A stretch of 64,000 nucleotides of DNA from Solea solea. Its lineage: Eukaryota; Chordata; Actinopteri; Pleuronectiformes; Soleidae. Positions 1 through 13,440 of the stretch are shown piece after piece; the stretch's first letter is position 1; the number at the start of each line of letters is the position of its first letter. A model generated the notes under the pieces. It saw only the letters and a list, made by a program, of their open reading frames with translations. It did no database searches and was not told where the DNA came from. The DNA lies in the NCBI RefSeq assembly GCF_958295425.1, contig NC_081148.1, positions 14,119,360 through 14,183,359 of the forward strand, given 5' to 3'. The translations under genes and the position numbers were made by a program.

Positions 1-3000
1 CACATCTGTAGAGTAACACCCTTGATCTGGCGTGTAGTGCACTCTACCCTGACAAACTTCCAATGAAAAACAGCTCTCTGGCCAGCGATTATTATTAAGA
101 TGCTAATTTTAACTTGCGCAGCCGTCGGAAACCCCTTATTATTACGTGTCCCATGGATGAAACGCGTCATCTGTGACTCACTCAAATGTGCCGAGCCGGA
201 ACTATTGGTGTCTGCCAACTTTTGCCAAAGTATAGCCTGTAGGCTGTGGTGACAATGTTGGTGCTCTGGGTTTGTACAGATCATAATCATATGTTCCTGT
301 GTAATGAATGAGCATGTACAAAATATAAACAAGGTTTGGACCAGAACTAACTGCCGAAATGATCCTCTGTGTGTCAGGGTCATTGTTCAAGTGTTCAAAA
401 ATCAATCTACTATTTTGCTCTGCAGTGGGAACAGAACAACATTGTGGGCTTGGCCCTTACCAGTTGATCTGTCTTTAGGGAAGGACCATAACCAGATAGC
501 AGTTTGTTGAATTATCCCAATTTATAAATTAATAAAAATTAAAATCACATGTTTGTGCTTCAGTTGTTTTTCTCATGATGCCATTTTTATCCCCTTGGTG
601 GAGAGATTGTAAAGGACTGCTCTTAAATCATGTGGTTCATGTTGTCATTATAAAAAATATTGTTTTGCTTTGTTTCACTTGAACCTCGGCGACGGCCTGT
701 GTTCGCTGTGTGTCTCTCTGCTTTCCGTCCCTCAACTCTCTGTCTTTGTTATTAAGGGCGGTCTGCTGTCACACAAGACTGTCATATGTAGAAAGAGTTG
801 CCTAGCAACAACATAGAGGGATGCAAAGCCACTGTTTACTCTCCACCCCCTCACCTCATGTACCCACTACCCCTTTCTCTCACACTCCCTTCCACTGACA
901 GAGAAATCGAGTGGCATTGGAGGAGAGTGGAGGCAGCACAGCCTCCTGTGCTCTGATGAATTCAGACAACAGATACCGAACAAACTGAGAGGAGTGGAGA
1001 AGGTGCAGAGGGAGAGGGAGAGGGGCGGGTGACATTCAGAGATGCTGTTTCTGCCTGTTGCCTGCCAGCTGCTCTTCCTCCCTTCCTCTCTGCAGGAGGA
1101 GAAACAGGCCATTTCCCTTAACAGCTCCTCTCCCACTCTGCATAACTAAGGAGAAACTTGTCCTACCACAGCATGCTGTTATCAGCAGGACTAAAAATAC
1201 TGGACAGCAAATGTATCACATGCCTGGCTATCATCACACCTTCCTGAAAGAGGGCTCAATCCAAGCGGATCCAGGTGCCTTTAATTCACTCTTGATTATT
1301 CAACGTCCCCTGCTGGAAGCAATAAGACAAAAGGCCTTTGTTCCTAACCACATTATGCTGTTTTAACTTGTTTAGCACTGCAATTACACAGCAAGGCTGA
1401 ATGACTTCCTTACAGAGTTTAGTTGTTAAGTTGACTGCAGATAGACATAAGTTTGTTTTTTCTTCCGTGAAAATTCTGAATGTTCTAACGCCCCAAGTAA
1501 AACTGTCTTCAGACATTCTCCGCAATATGGCAGACGCAGTAGGACGTTGTCTAGGTGAGATGCATTCACAACAGCAGGAGGATCCAGGCGAGCAGGGGGG
1601 TGGAGCCTAGCTCAAGCATGCAGAAAGCAGGGCACTCGTCTGTTCACACTCACTGGATACAGTATTTTTTTTCTTCTGCTGCGTTTTAACATGAGCTCAT
1701 TTGGACAATAACCTGGGATCATATTAGTGAGACAAATCTCCAGAGCGACTTCCGTGGACATTTGCATGAACACATACAATCCCTCCACACAATTCTTGGA
1801 ATTATGTGCATGTCTGAAAGCAGCTTACAATAAAATTAGCAGGTGTACCCAGGATTTTTAGACCTGGGTGTAACTACTGATGGTTAACACATTCCCATTG
1901 CCAGTGGTTGTTCTGCCCTGTGTTGTTTTCTTTTCTCTCCTGCGTCACCCGTGTGCGACGTCATTGATGCGTCAAAAATGAAATGAGTCACATGAAGAAA
2001 AAAACAACTCCAAAGTTCTCGGTGATAAATTCATAGTGGTTGATATTTTGCACCTCTCTTAGACTCAGTATTTTAGGTGATCCATTCCATTGTATGTCAA
2101 AGTTTTAAAAAGTAAGGATTGCTGCCAACATTAATGTTAATTGCTATGCCAACATCTGACATGGAACAGAATAAATGCGGATTAAACCCATTCCTACACG
2201 TGAAAAACCTGTCAAACCCCAGATTAGATGCCTATTTTGACCAGTGCGTATAGGGTTACACTGTATTTTGATGAAACTGGATGACTGTGTTTTATTAGGC
2301 GTATTTAAAATAGCTTCAAATTCATCTCATCTTAAGCAGAATGTTTTGCACAATCATAATTCAATGAATTGTTCAAGGTTGTAGGAAATGAACTTCTTTA
2401 CCTTTTGTTCGTAAGAGTTGGAGGACAACATACCCCATGAATTCTTATGGGAGGAGAAATTACTCTCTCAAGTCTGCTAAACATAAATCTTTACCTGCAG
2501 AAGATGCTTACAGTAGCATAAACATTGAGAGCAGGGTTAAAACTCGTATAAAGCATGCAGCATCCAACTCCAGTATAAAGTGTAATCTGTAGAAGTTAAG
2601 GAAGAATTGCGATAGGGAATTAAAAGGAAATTTTAAAAACTTAATCAACAGAAACTTTGAGTCCCTATCTTCTATCTGTTCTCCCCAAGCCTCATAAGTT
2701 CACTGTATGTCTTTAATGAGTTCAAACTCTCACAGCTGTGGAATATGTTTTTTTTTCTCTTTTAAGTGTTGGTGAGTGTCGGTCGTCTTTATGTTTATCC
2801 GCTGTGTAATCACTACCCTCGGTATGTAAACTACCCATCAGGCCCGCTCGTCCATGAGCAAATGAGTAGTGTTTGTAGCATAGTGTGTTTCTTCACAGGC
2901 CCTGCTGCACATGTGTGTAGGTTGATGAATAGTTTGTCTGTTTGCTGGGATGCAGCGACAAGAACAGCTAAGTGTTGCCTCCTGGGGCTTCCCACTCTTC

Positions 3001-3540
3001 AAATAAAACTCTTTCCTTCCCCTCAACTCAAATCAAAGCTGAGAACCTGTGAGCAGAGGCTGGATCAAAGCAGGCTGTGGCACAAAGACCTGCACTTGCT
3101 GCCATTCATTCAGCTTGATTAAAGTCTGTCATTTCCTGCTATTAACATGCTCCTACCTCCAACCAGAAACAGACAGGGCAAAGTAGTCATCAGGAAGTGG
3201 TTAGAACGGCACTGTTGTAGAGTTTTTCCTAATTAAGCTGCCTGAAACTCAATTATGTTGCACAGTGCACAAGGTAAAATATGTCATCATAACGCAATTA
3301 CCTGACTGAGTCTTAATTTAGCTTTTATGTGTCCAAAGAGGACTAACCTCTTCAGAAATAACATCTTTAACATATATGGCTACCTGGTAGTTGAGCAGCG
3401 TAATAGCAGTTTCTGTTTTTAGGGGCTAAAAGTGGCTCAGAGGGGCCTAAGTGAGGACTTTCAGACCATAAACTTTCTCATTCACTGCGTGCTTCACTAG
3501 CTGCAGGTTAAAGCCATGACACACCAGGATGATCCCATTT

Positions 3541-3665
3541 TTTTTTTATTTAAACTTTATTTAACCAAAAAGTGCCTTGAGATAGAAATCTCTTTTATGA
3601 ACAAGACAACTTGCCAGTTACAGTTCAGTGAAAATAATACACAACACATGCAATATGAGCAGAGG
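3541..3665 (+). repeat. Interspersed repeat remnant, teleost type
   Basis: An A/T-rich start (TTTATTTAAACTTTATTTAA) is followed by a block on the pattern CCTTGAGAT...ATCTCTTTT...CAAGACAACTTGCCA and then a CA/AT-rich tail. I recognise this arrangement from an abundant fish repeat that reads roughly 'TTTAACCAGGAAA..CCCATTGAGAT..AAATCTCTTTTACAAGGGAGACCTGGCCA'. The family name is not assigned. Ends are approximate. Confidence 0.5.
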
Positions 3666-6600
3666 ATTTGGAATACAGCAATAGACTAATGAAGGAAACT
3701 GTCAGTACAGTCCAGTCAGTACAGCTGTGGTTCAAAAGTGCTCAAAAGTTGTCATTGGCTGTTCATCAAAGCAGGTTTTTTTTCAAATGTTGAATGACTT
3801 CACATCTACGTCTTAACGCACAAGACGTAGGGTGTGTGACTTCTTAATAGACTGCTGACTTATTACCACATGCATTTGAGTGGTCAGTTTGTTGTCGGCT
3901 GCAGTGTGCTACATCCAAAGATGTGAAGTAGAACATCAGTTTGTCTGTGTTTGGGCTATGACATTGGTTTTTGTGTAAGCCCTTCAGTGCACAGCTGTTT
4001 GATGTGAAGCACTGGAGAGTAGAACCCTGCAGAGATGAATTCCTTTTCTTCATACATTTTCCTCCCTCACTTTGAGGACTATCACAGCCTCTCCCCTTCA
4101 TCCTGTTTTGTTTCCCCTGGCTCTGCCGAAGGAAAACATTATCCAGGCTCAACATATGGCATGTGGATTTAGGGATTCTTGGTCCTGAGATCCATAAATC
4201 CAGTTTTGATATCTATGCATTTTGTGGTTTTAAGTGCCAAAAAATATCTCCGTATAGTTTCGCATCTCCTCTTTCACACTTCTCTCTGGAGTCTGTAAAG
4301 TAAAAACAAGTTTTTGTGTCAGTCTCTGAGTCAGAGTCAAACACAGCTTAGCCTGGTTTTGCTGGATCATCGTGTGGCATCAGGGTGGCTTGTTGTGGGG
4401 TGGCAATGTCTAGGTCAAATGTAGAAGTGGTTGAGCCCAGTATCCCCTCCCTCCAGCTTTTGATTGGCTTCTCGACTCTCTGGAAAGGAAACGGTACAGT
4501 GCTGGACTTTAAACTAAATACTTGCAGAAACAAAACGTTTGGCAGAAGTCTACTACCAACTGAACATAACAACAAAAAAATAGGTTGGATGTTGGTTGAT
4601 GGTGGACAATACTATGTGTATGGTTGAAGGCACTGACTTTTTTGGACATGACAAAATTCTAAACGTTCCTGATGCCTCATTGTTGGCCCCATTTTTCCTT
4701 TTCCTTTTGCGTTAATTTCTCAAAGGACTTTCACAGACCTGCTTTATAATCCAGAAAGACATGAACATCTCGCTTTCTACAATATGGAATTTGTATAAGC
4801 TGTTACTTGCTCTGTTTGCCTGACAGCCTTTTGTACCAGGCTGTAGATTCTAATACAGATAAGTGAATTCATTTTTTTCCCCCTTGCTCAACATGTCAGC
4901 CATCCCAAGGAACTTAAGAAGGTCACATGCTTGACTAGGGCATCTTTTCCAAGCCACAATAGCGTTCCCCCTGTCTTTTTTTCCTTGTCCTTCCTGTCAG
5001 CCAGAGAACGTCCGAATGTCATGGTCCTTGCCCTCCCCCCAAACCACCAACACCCCAACACCCCCTGTCCCCTCACCCAGCCCAGCCACCCACTTTCCCT
5101 TACATATGCTAATGTGCATTCTCATTCAGCTGTTGGTGGCTTTGTCACGGGGGAGGGAGAGGGTTGTGTGCATTAAGAGGCAGCTGTATGCATTTTACTA
5201 AATTGACTCCCCACTGGCTTCCAGACTAGTCCTTATTTCACTCTCTACTTCTTCTCCGTCTTTCTCAATTCTTCTCTTCAAACTAGCTGCTGGACAACCA
5301 AGCAGAAGGAAGAGCTGTGGCATTGTTTTTTTTATTTATTTTTCAGGCTTTCTGCTAGTAAGTCTGGTGGATTTCTCTCTCCCCTGTGTGTTCATTGGTG
5401 GCTTGTACTCAACAAGTGGCTGATGGATTTAATGCACTTGGATAGCATCTCCACAGTGGCTCACAGGGCTTTGTGTCCACTGCTCTTAGGATTTATGATT
5501 CTGATGAAGAAGGACTTTCTTAATCAGGCAAGTACGGCAACTGTTGGGCTGTCATGTAATGACATAATTTGAAAAAAAGTTTAATGGCTATCTTCCACAC
5601 CGAGGGTTTTCTTGTGTTAATGTGCAGAATAAGCATTTTTGCAGATAATGTTAAGCATAAGTGGTCTTGCCTGTGTTGTGTACCAGAGGTGAAATTTGTC
5701 ACTGTGAGATTCTGGCATGTGTAGCATAAAAATATCTACCAAAGTAAATAAATGAGTGACTCGTGTGCTCACTCCTGTCCCTACAGTTGTCTTCCTTACT
5801 CTGTCAGCTGCTGAGCTCCATCTGTTGCCTAAAAGACCACATTGTCTCTTGAAAGCCACATTTCAGTCACTACAACCAAGCCAAGTGTGAAAAGACAACA
5901 ACATGAGCACCTCAGGAGTAAGAGCAGAGCGACATGGTCCCTGGTATTGACAGTCAGCCTGTATAACCTCTGCTCCCTGAATGATGTGTGTGAATTTGTT
6001 TTAACCAGTGTGTTGACTCTCAGACTTAACAGTGCCACATACTTACCTACTTCTCTCCTCTGCATCTCAGCGATAATGTGACAATGTGCACTTTGAAAGC
6101 AGCAGAGGAACAGAGGCTTGGCCCATCTCATAGCTCTCAATCTGAACATCTCGCAACTCTTTTCATGACTTACCTTTTGTGAGATGAAAACATTCTTGTC
6201 AACATTCTTCTCACCACTCCTCTCCTCCTCTCCTTGTGTACCTCTTGTCCTTTTGAGAGAGTCCACTCTGGTGACAGGCTGCCGTTGGTACGGAGGTAGC
6301 CTGGTAAGCAGCATGCTACTGAGAAGAGGCTTGGGGGGTTATGTGCTGATGGAAATAGGTGGTGGTTTATTCTGGAGGCCTGCTGGGCCACATCAACCCT
6401 GCTTGTCCCTTTTTATTTCTCCCCATAACAGCAAAGGCTGGTGTGGCTAGGCCCACTTTCAGGGGGGGGGGACAGATGGTCCCTTTTGGATAAGTGCCAT
6501 ACCACAGTGCTCTCTCTTCACGGGACTCCACTGGAGCAGCCAAGAACAAACACGCTCTCCTTCTGTTGGAAACATGCAGGAGCTTCAATAGGCTCTGGGA

Positions 6601-8573
6601 GTGACACTTAAAACTATGCACATGGATCCTCGGAGTGATACTAATGCAGGTTTTAACACAATTATAAATCACATTAATCAAATGATGGCATTGGAAAGTC
6701 ACATTTTTAGGAACATGGTGTTCCATTAGTTGTATTAGTTAGTGTTCATTAATCTTGTGTAAGAATGGGGGACTCTAGTATATACTGCCAGGCTTACAAC
6801 TTTGTTTAAATCTTTTAACTTGGTGCATTGACTGTTTTTCATGGCACTTGTCCTTTTGTTCTCATGTGAATAAACAGGGGAATGTATGTTGTTCTGTCTA
6901 TTTTAATTCTCAGATCACCCTGAAACAACGAAAGGACAATAGTAGTGTGCTGCCCAGCAGGCACTGGGCAAATAGCCAGCTGGCAAAGCAACAGGGAAGT
7001 ATACTCCCAGTTTCAGTAGAGCCAGGAGGAGGTCTGCCTCTCTCTGACACTACCTTACAGCTGACCATTACCTCTTCAGAGACGTTTTATATGACACTCA
7101 GTCCAACTTCAGAACTGGGGCTCTTTTTTTTTCATCACATAGCTTCACAATAAAGCTTAGCACCTCACCATGTCAGTTCATTTACATGATGGCAGACAGA
7201 ATTAATTATTGCGGTAGAGGCCGTTTGGATGTGGCGTCTTTTGCATGCACTAATACTTTATTTTCTACGGAGCATTATTTTAATGGACGGTAGAGAGACA
7301 CAAAATGGCACTCAACATTTTGCCAACTGGCTGCCAGCTAAAGTCGTTTTAGTTTATTTACATACACAGCTATAAAATATGCTGTGATGCTTCACAACGC
7401 AATCAGTTGCTTTCAAAGCCCCAACTGATGTTTCCAGAGAAACAGGGATGAAAGATATGTGCAGTCATGTTGCATGGATCAGTACACTCATAATTGGATT
7501 TACCTCCATTTCCCCTTCCTTTTAGTTCACTGGCATCTCTACACAATCATGGCATTTGAAACCATTCCATTTTCTGGCAAATCCTTTTCCTTTGTTTTCT
7601 TTGTAAAAACAACATGTGGTTCATATTATAGGATGTGAATTGAACGGGGAATGAATAGAATTTCCCATGTACTTATTGTTCTACTTCTACTGTTACTAGT
7701 ACTTACTGTTTCCTGATTAAGTTAACTGGAGTCTGATGCCTCTATGCTTTAGATTGAGCTATAGCAAGCACATTCCAGATGAGCTACTGCTTGCAGACTC
7801 TGGTTTGCACTGGACAAGGAAAACAGACTCGCGTTCAGCTGTTTGTAAGATAAGGCAACGGCTCAGGATAATGACCAGTCCAAACCACAAAGTCCACAGC
7901 AAAACAAACATCAATCCTTTGTTTAATTTATGCATGAGGGCATAACTGTTGACAGATGAGGTATGGTGAGATGACTGCTGGAGAAATCAAGCCTAGTTAG
8001 TACTGCAGCTATGGGAACAAATATCAGGCTGTGCAGCTCATAGGGTATCTCCAAAGCGTTTTGGATTCCAGCTGTTGTTTCTTATATTTAAAGACACTTC
8101 TAACGGCTTAAGTCACTCATTCTGGTATGAAGCAACTTCCTTTTTTGCAGAGATTGCTGTCTGGTCTGCTTAACCCGGTGGAGAAACGGGTGAATCTATA
8201 GATCACAATGAAGACAGAGAATACAGAATTTCATCTGAAAAAGTTCTCCTGCGAGAAGTTAGACTCCTGCAAACACTGGCATGCTTGTTTGACCGAGGCT
8301 GTGCTCTGAATAAGTCTGCACCTGGGGCACTGATTGGGCATTAGTGAATATGGGCATTCCCCACAGTGCATTGTGAGGCCCATCGCTGGGGGAATAATGA
8401 GGCAGAAAGCTTGTACTCTGTACTGTCTGACCTCCTTTTTATCTCTTACGAATTGTTCTTCTGCTGTTGGGTCAACTCAGTTCTGTGTGCGCTGAGATGT
8501 AAACAGAAAGCCTCTAATCGCATCTTGCTCCTGCAGAAGCAGCCTCAGCTCAGCCCCTCTCTTTTTGTGCAAG

Positions 8574-8597
8574 CGCACACACACACACACGCACACA
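8574..8597. repeat. (CA)n microsatellite
   Basis: Short CA dinucleotide run with a single interrupting G, in the non-coding upstream region. Confidence 0.9.
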
Positions 8598-11500
8598 ATT
8601 TGTGTGTTTATTTGAGCATGTGATTGTGGGCATTGTCAGGTAAATTGGATCATGTCAAGATGGTCAGTGGTGGTCACATGACACCCATATGCTTCCAGGG
8701 GGCAAGATTTTGAGTTTACAATGCACAGGCTGAAATGAGCTTACAGATGAGTTTAAAAAGCAGAAGCAACACCAGCTGTTTGAAAATGTTTTTCGTGTTG
8801 CATGTTTTAAATGTTGCTTTTGGGGTGAAATTGTTTCACAAGATTGATAAGCTCAAGGCAAGTTCCACTAAAAAGTGTTTTTATATTGAAAAATATAAAC
8901 AAATATCAGCTAGCTTAAGATTCGAAGTACTGATAAAGTACAGCAGTATTGCATTTAAAGAACTGGAACCTGAATCATAGCTGAAATAGAAAATACATAC
9001 ATGTGCCAAACTGCTGCATTTGAAATACACTTCTTATATAATTAAATTAATGATATTGAGCATACTTACTTGGGCTGCTTTTGATTATAATAAATAGATT
9101 TTTTTTGAACATGATAATTAGCTTTGCAACACTGTTAATGAAAAGGGTCACTTGCTTTTGGCACATAGTCATAATAGCTGGCACATTCTCAACAATCATG
9201 CACAACATGCTTCACTTCTATCCCACTTTTTTTGATTCCAAACACATTAGCTACATTATCCACACTCCTCATTTTCATTTTAAAACAAATCTGTTTTAGT
9301 AACACCTGCCATCCACTCTACCCCGGAGTTTTGGAGCACCGAAAGCAGAGACCTTTGAAAGTACTGCCATGGATTTTTTAAACTAAAATAGAGCCAGCAG
9401 CCTTTTCATTTAAAACACAAAACCATAGTAATGTGGATTTAGCGATCTTGCCCTTTTTGTTGCTATAAAGTTGTGCCAGGGTGGCAACAATATTTGCCAT
9501 TTTGTTAGTTTAGTGCATCTGTAGCTGGTGCATCTATTCATTTCAGAATTCATAAGTGTTTTTTTCTTTGGCCTCATAAGGGCAGACCTCTGTTCACACC
9601 ATGTTCAACACCCAAATATGATTTCAAATTGAATAGACCAGAGCTCAAAATGGCAGAAAGTGATTCTCCAGATGGAAAGAGTGGGATACAGGGTCGCAAG
9701 TGGGCTAATGTGGCTGAAGTTGAAGATGATCTTGACAATTTTGATGCAATGGTGTCTGTTTTGGCCAGTAATGGTCACTGTATAAGGATGATACTGTCAA
9801 AATGCCACATATCACCAGTGGCATATTTTTGTTTTTCATTTACTTATTCAATCCCACTTAACCTAAATAAATGTTAATAATCCATGGTTGTTTAATTCCC
9901 ATGCATGGCAATATTTTTTTTAAAGCACTAGGTTAGACATGTTTTGTGGTGAGATTCCACATATTTGGGTAGATAATGCAGCTGGCTGGAACTCATTTCA
10001 TTTGTTTCCTACCTCCCACTGAGGGTGTGACCCTCCATTCACACTGACCATTAAAATCTCAGCATTACACCCTGCAGGCAATATTGGCACTTTGGTGTGT
10101 TTGGTTGGTGGTCTGGCCACAATAAGAGAGGGAGGAGTTAGATGATTGGGTTCTTATCACCTCAGAAATAGTGAGTAACCACTGCTTACAGGAAGGCGTG
10201 GGTCCGTCCAATAATGGCAGGGCTTTATCATCAGTACTAATTTGAGTGTCAGCTGGTGGGAGATTCCTCCCTGTTGTGAGGTTACATTGAGGGACCAGTA
10301 GATGAAAGAGGGAAAAATATGAATGGTGCTTTTGGTTTTTCTTTGGTCCACACTTTCGTGGCCTCTTTTGGTGGGAGCTGTGTCACACAAAGAACTCACA
10401 AAACACACAAACCAGCCTAACATCCCTTTACAATTGTCCTTTCCTGTAATGGAGGCACTTGGAGAAGATGGTTTGCCTGGTTTCCCAGGCCCCGGTAATG
10501 AACTCGCGGGGATAACATCGCCCAATTAATTGGTTCTGTGGTGTAATTGCATGAGTGTCTTTGAGCAAGGTTTGGCAAAATTCCCAGTCTTTTTTTTCTA
10601 CCACTTTCACTCCTCTGTTCGTCTTTGCAATACCCTAGGTAAGGCGAGGAATTGCTCCAGTGAAGCAGAAACACAGCAGAAACGTGTAAATTGCCAATAC
10701 TTGTGTCTGGTTATAGTTATACCCCTCTTACTCTTGCCGTAAGTGTGATTAATTTAATTTCTGTCCCAGCCAAAACCATTGCATTTACTCCTCCCATTCC
10801 CACCACAAGGTTGGAACAGCTGCTCACAATCCAGTATTGAAAACAGAGATCCCACGTTGTTTCAAATCAACTTCTCTGAGGGTGAAACACTAACACAGAG
10901 TGCAGAACAACTTCTCAATCGGATTTGAGTGTGGAATGACATGGAATGTGATTGGCTGTTTTTAATGTATGTTCATTGAGGAATCAAATCATGGACAGTG
11001 ATGCATAATCAACGTGCCTTCAGGTTTATTTTCCTTCCACACGCCTCTATGTTAATCATAAACTCTGTGTGACACTGCCTGCAGCCTCTCCACACAAAAC
11101 AATAGACAGTGTAAACAACAATGTAGTAAAATAGATGCAGTTATAACACTGAAGTACTTGTGGCTTTATTTCACATAGTACTGCTGCCCGACTCACTATG
11201 ATGAAGGCCATGAGCTGGAAAATTGGTGTAATTGTCTTGGCCTCTAACCTGTGCTGCAGTCCTAATTTGGCTGAGGGAGGGGAGGATGACTGCATCATGG
11301 CTCGGCCTCATCTTTGAAGGTCGAGCCGTGTTGGGGACAAGGCTGGCTCCCACCACTTCCTGCTTGAGGAGAACAGAGGAGAATTAATGTGGTGCAATAG
11401 CTGAAGGTTTTGTTGAAGGTTATTGGCCACGATCACAGCTCTGGGTTCACCTCACACCTCAGAGTAGCCTAGCAGCTTGGTTGGGGCTAAATAAACACAC

Positions 11501-13407
11501 TTGACTTTTACCTGAGGTGCACTATGTTTGATGGTGTGCCTACATTTTAAAGGAATGTGACAGTTCTCATGAGAAAGTAATGTGATTTCGTTTGCAACAT
11601 GGTATTGCTTCAGCTTTGCCAGTGTACTGAATGATATGACAGTACAATTGTGTTTACATTACTCTGCATGTATACAATATGTGTAAACCAGAAGAATTGT
11701 ACACCTAAATTGGTCCTGTGATGGCCCTACATATGCAAATCTTGATATTTTTCTCAGATGATTGTGACTTCTTTGTGACACCCAATTTATTAAATTTGTG
11801 CCACAACAGTTCCTGCATTAGTTCATGCAGAGCTAGTTTATTGTGAAGAGTCAAAGATGTGTCATAATGTGACATGTGTGACTTTTCACAGAATTAGTGC
11901 TACCAGAAACGAGCCTTGTTTCTAACAAATCAGGCATGTAAAGGATTTGGCATTTGTTACTAAAATATTTTCTTTAACGGGCTAACGACATGCTTGTCTG
12001 TACATGTTTTTTGAGCATGACATAATGTGCCTGACGTTCTAGTAGCTATCTAAGTGGATTAGTCTTAATGTTCACAACACTCAGTACAGTTGAAATATTT
12101 TAGGGGCATCCACAGCGTCTTCTCCCAGACAGTTGTGTGGGAGTTGTAGATATGACTAACGAGAAGTCAGTCGGTCTCGTGAGTTTCCCAGATTCGACTG
12201 ACATCATGTCATGTGTCCTGCTCTGGTGACATGGCCAATCTGTGATAGTAATGCATTAATCACAGGATCCTGGACAGAATATGTTCTGTTTTTCTGACGA
12301 TGTATTAATATCTGCCTGGTCTTTAATCAGGCCACAATGTCAGAAGATTATTTTAAGACCTGGTAGGTTTGCTGGGCCATTCCTCTCTGGATGAACCAAG
12401 ATGAAAGACAGACTATTTAACATCAGAGACAGAAAATGAGTTAATTAGTGTAATTAGGCCTCTCCTCTCCCATCTCTCCTTCTACATCTCTCCCCTCTGT
12501 TCACCAGGCCTTGTGTCTTAAACACCCATAATGGCGATGCATTACTCCAGTAATAGAGGGCTGCGAGCAAAGCAGACTGTCCACCCTCTATCTGCTGCCC
12601 CCCTTGTGCACACAGCCACAAAGAAAAAAGGACAGAAAACAGCCTCCCTCAGGTCACACAGAAGACAGATTCTGCTGACCAAGTAGCTTGTGACACTCTC
12701 CATTGGTTAAGAGAGGAGGGGGTTGGATGTGGAACAAGACACAGCACAAGTGTTCATTAATCACTCTGTCAGGGAAAGAGGGAAGGAAAGTGGAACACAG
12801 ACCAGCAAGTTCAGTGGTTTATCCCGTCCTGTCCTCACCATGAAATAAAGGCCAGTTCACCCTTTCCTGACCTCGTGTTGCAACACAGTCCGTGAGAGGC
12901 GAACCAGTGGGAACATAAACAGACTTGTCTCCTACTTTTGTTGTTACTTTGAATTCACGACCAGTGGGAAAGAGATCCAAAACTAGCTATTACTGCAATA
13001 TTACACAGCCAGGAATGTGCTTTTACCAGCATTTTTCAGAGCACACCTGCTCCCCTCTAATTCCTCAACACGGGCAAATATGAGAGCTCCACCTTGAGAT
13101 AACAGTGTATGTCACTTTCTTTGTTCTTACTATTCTCAGTCATCTGTAAAGGCTTCTGCTTTGTGTCAGCACTCTACACATGGGTGGCACATTTTGCTGT
13201 CACCTGCTCCATTTGTAAGGGTAAAATGACAGTGCTCAGTCAAGGCTTGACATCGGGCTTATGGTCTGAGAAAAATACCCGTGATGGACACTGCCTGACA
13301 CCAATTGTGATCGTTTACCAAAGATATCAGCACACCATCTCACTTTTTTACAGTTATGCTTGATTGCACTAGCACATTGGTATGTGTCTTTGTAATTCAA
13401 GCACCAA

Positions 13408-13440
13408 ATTATATATAATATAATATATATATTTATAATG
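13408..13440. repeat. AT-rich simple repeat
   Basis: A run made almost only of A and T in ATATAAT units, non-coding, upstream of sipa1l2. Confidence 0.85.

Noticed and set aside
5829..6314. 161-codon open frame on the - strand upstream of sipa1l2
   Set aside because: No recognisable domain, random-looking composition and no supporting splice or promoter context. Open frames of this size occur by chance in 64 kb.
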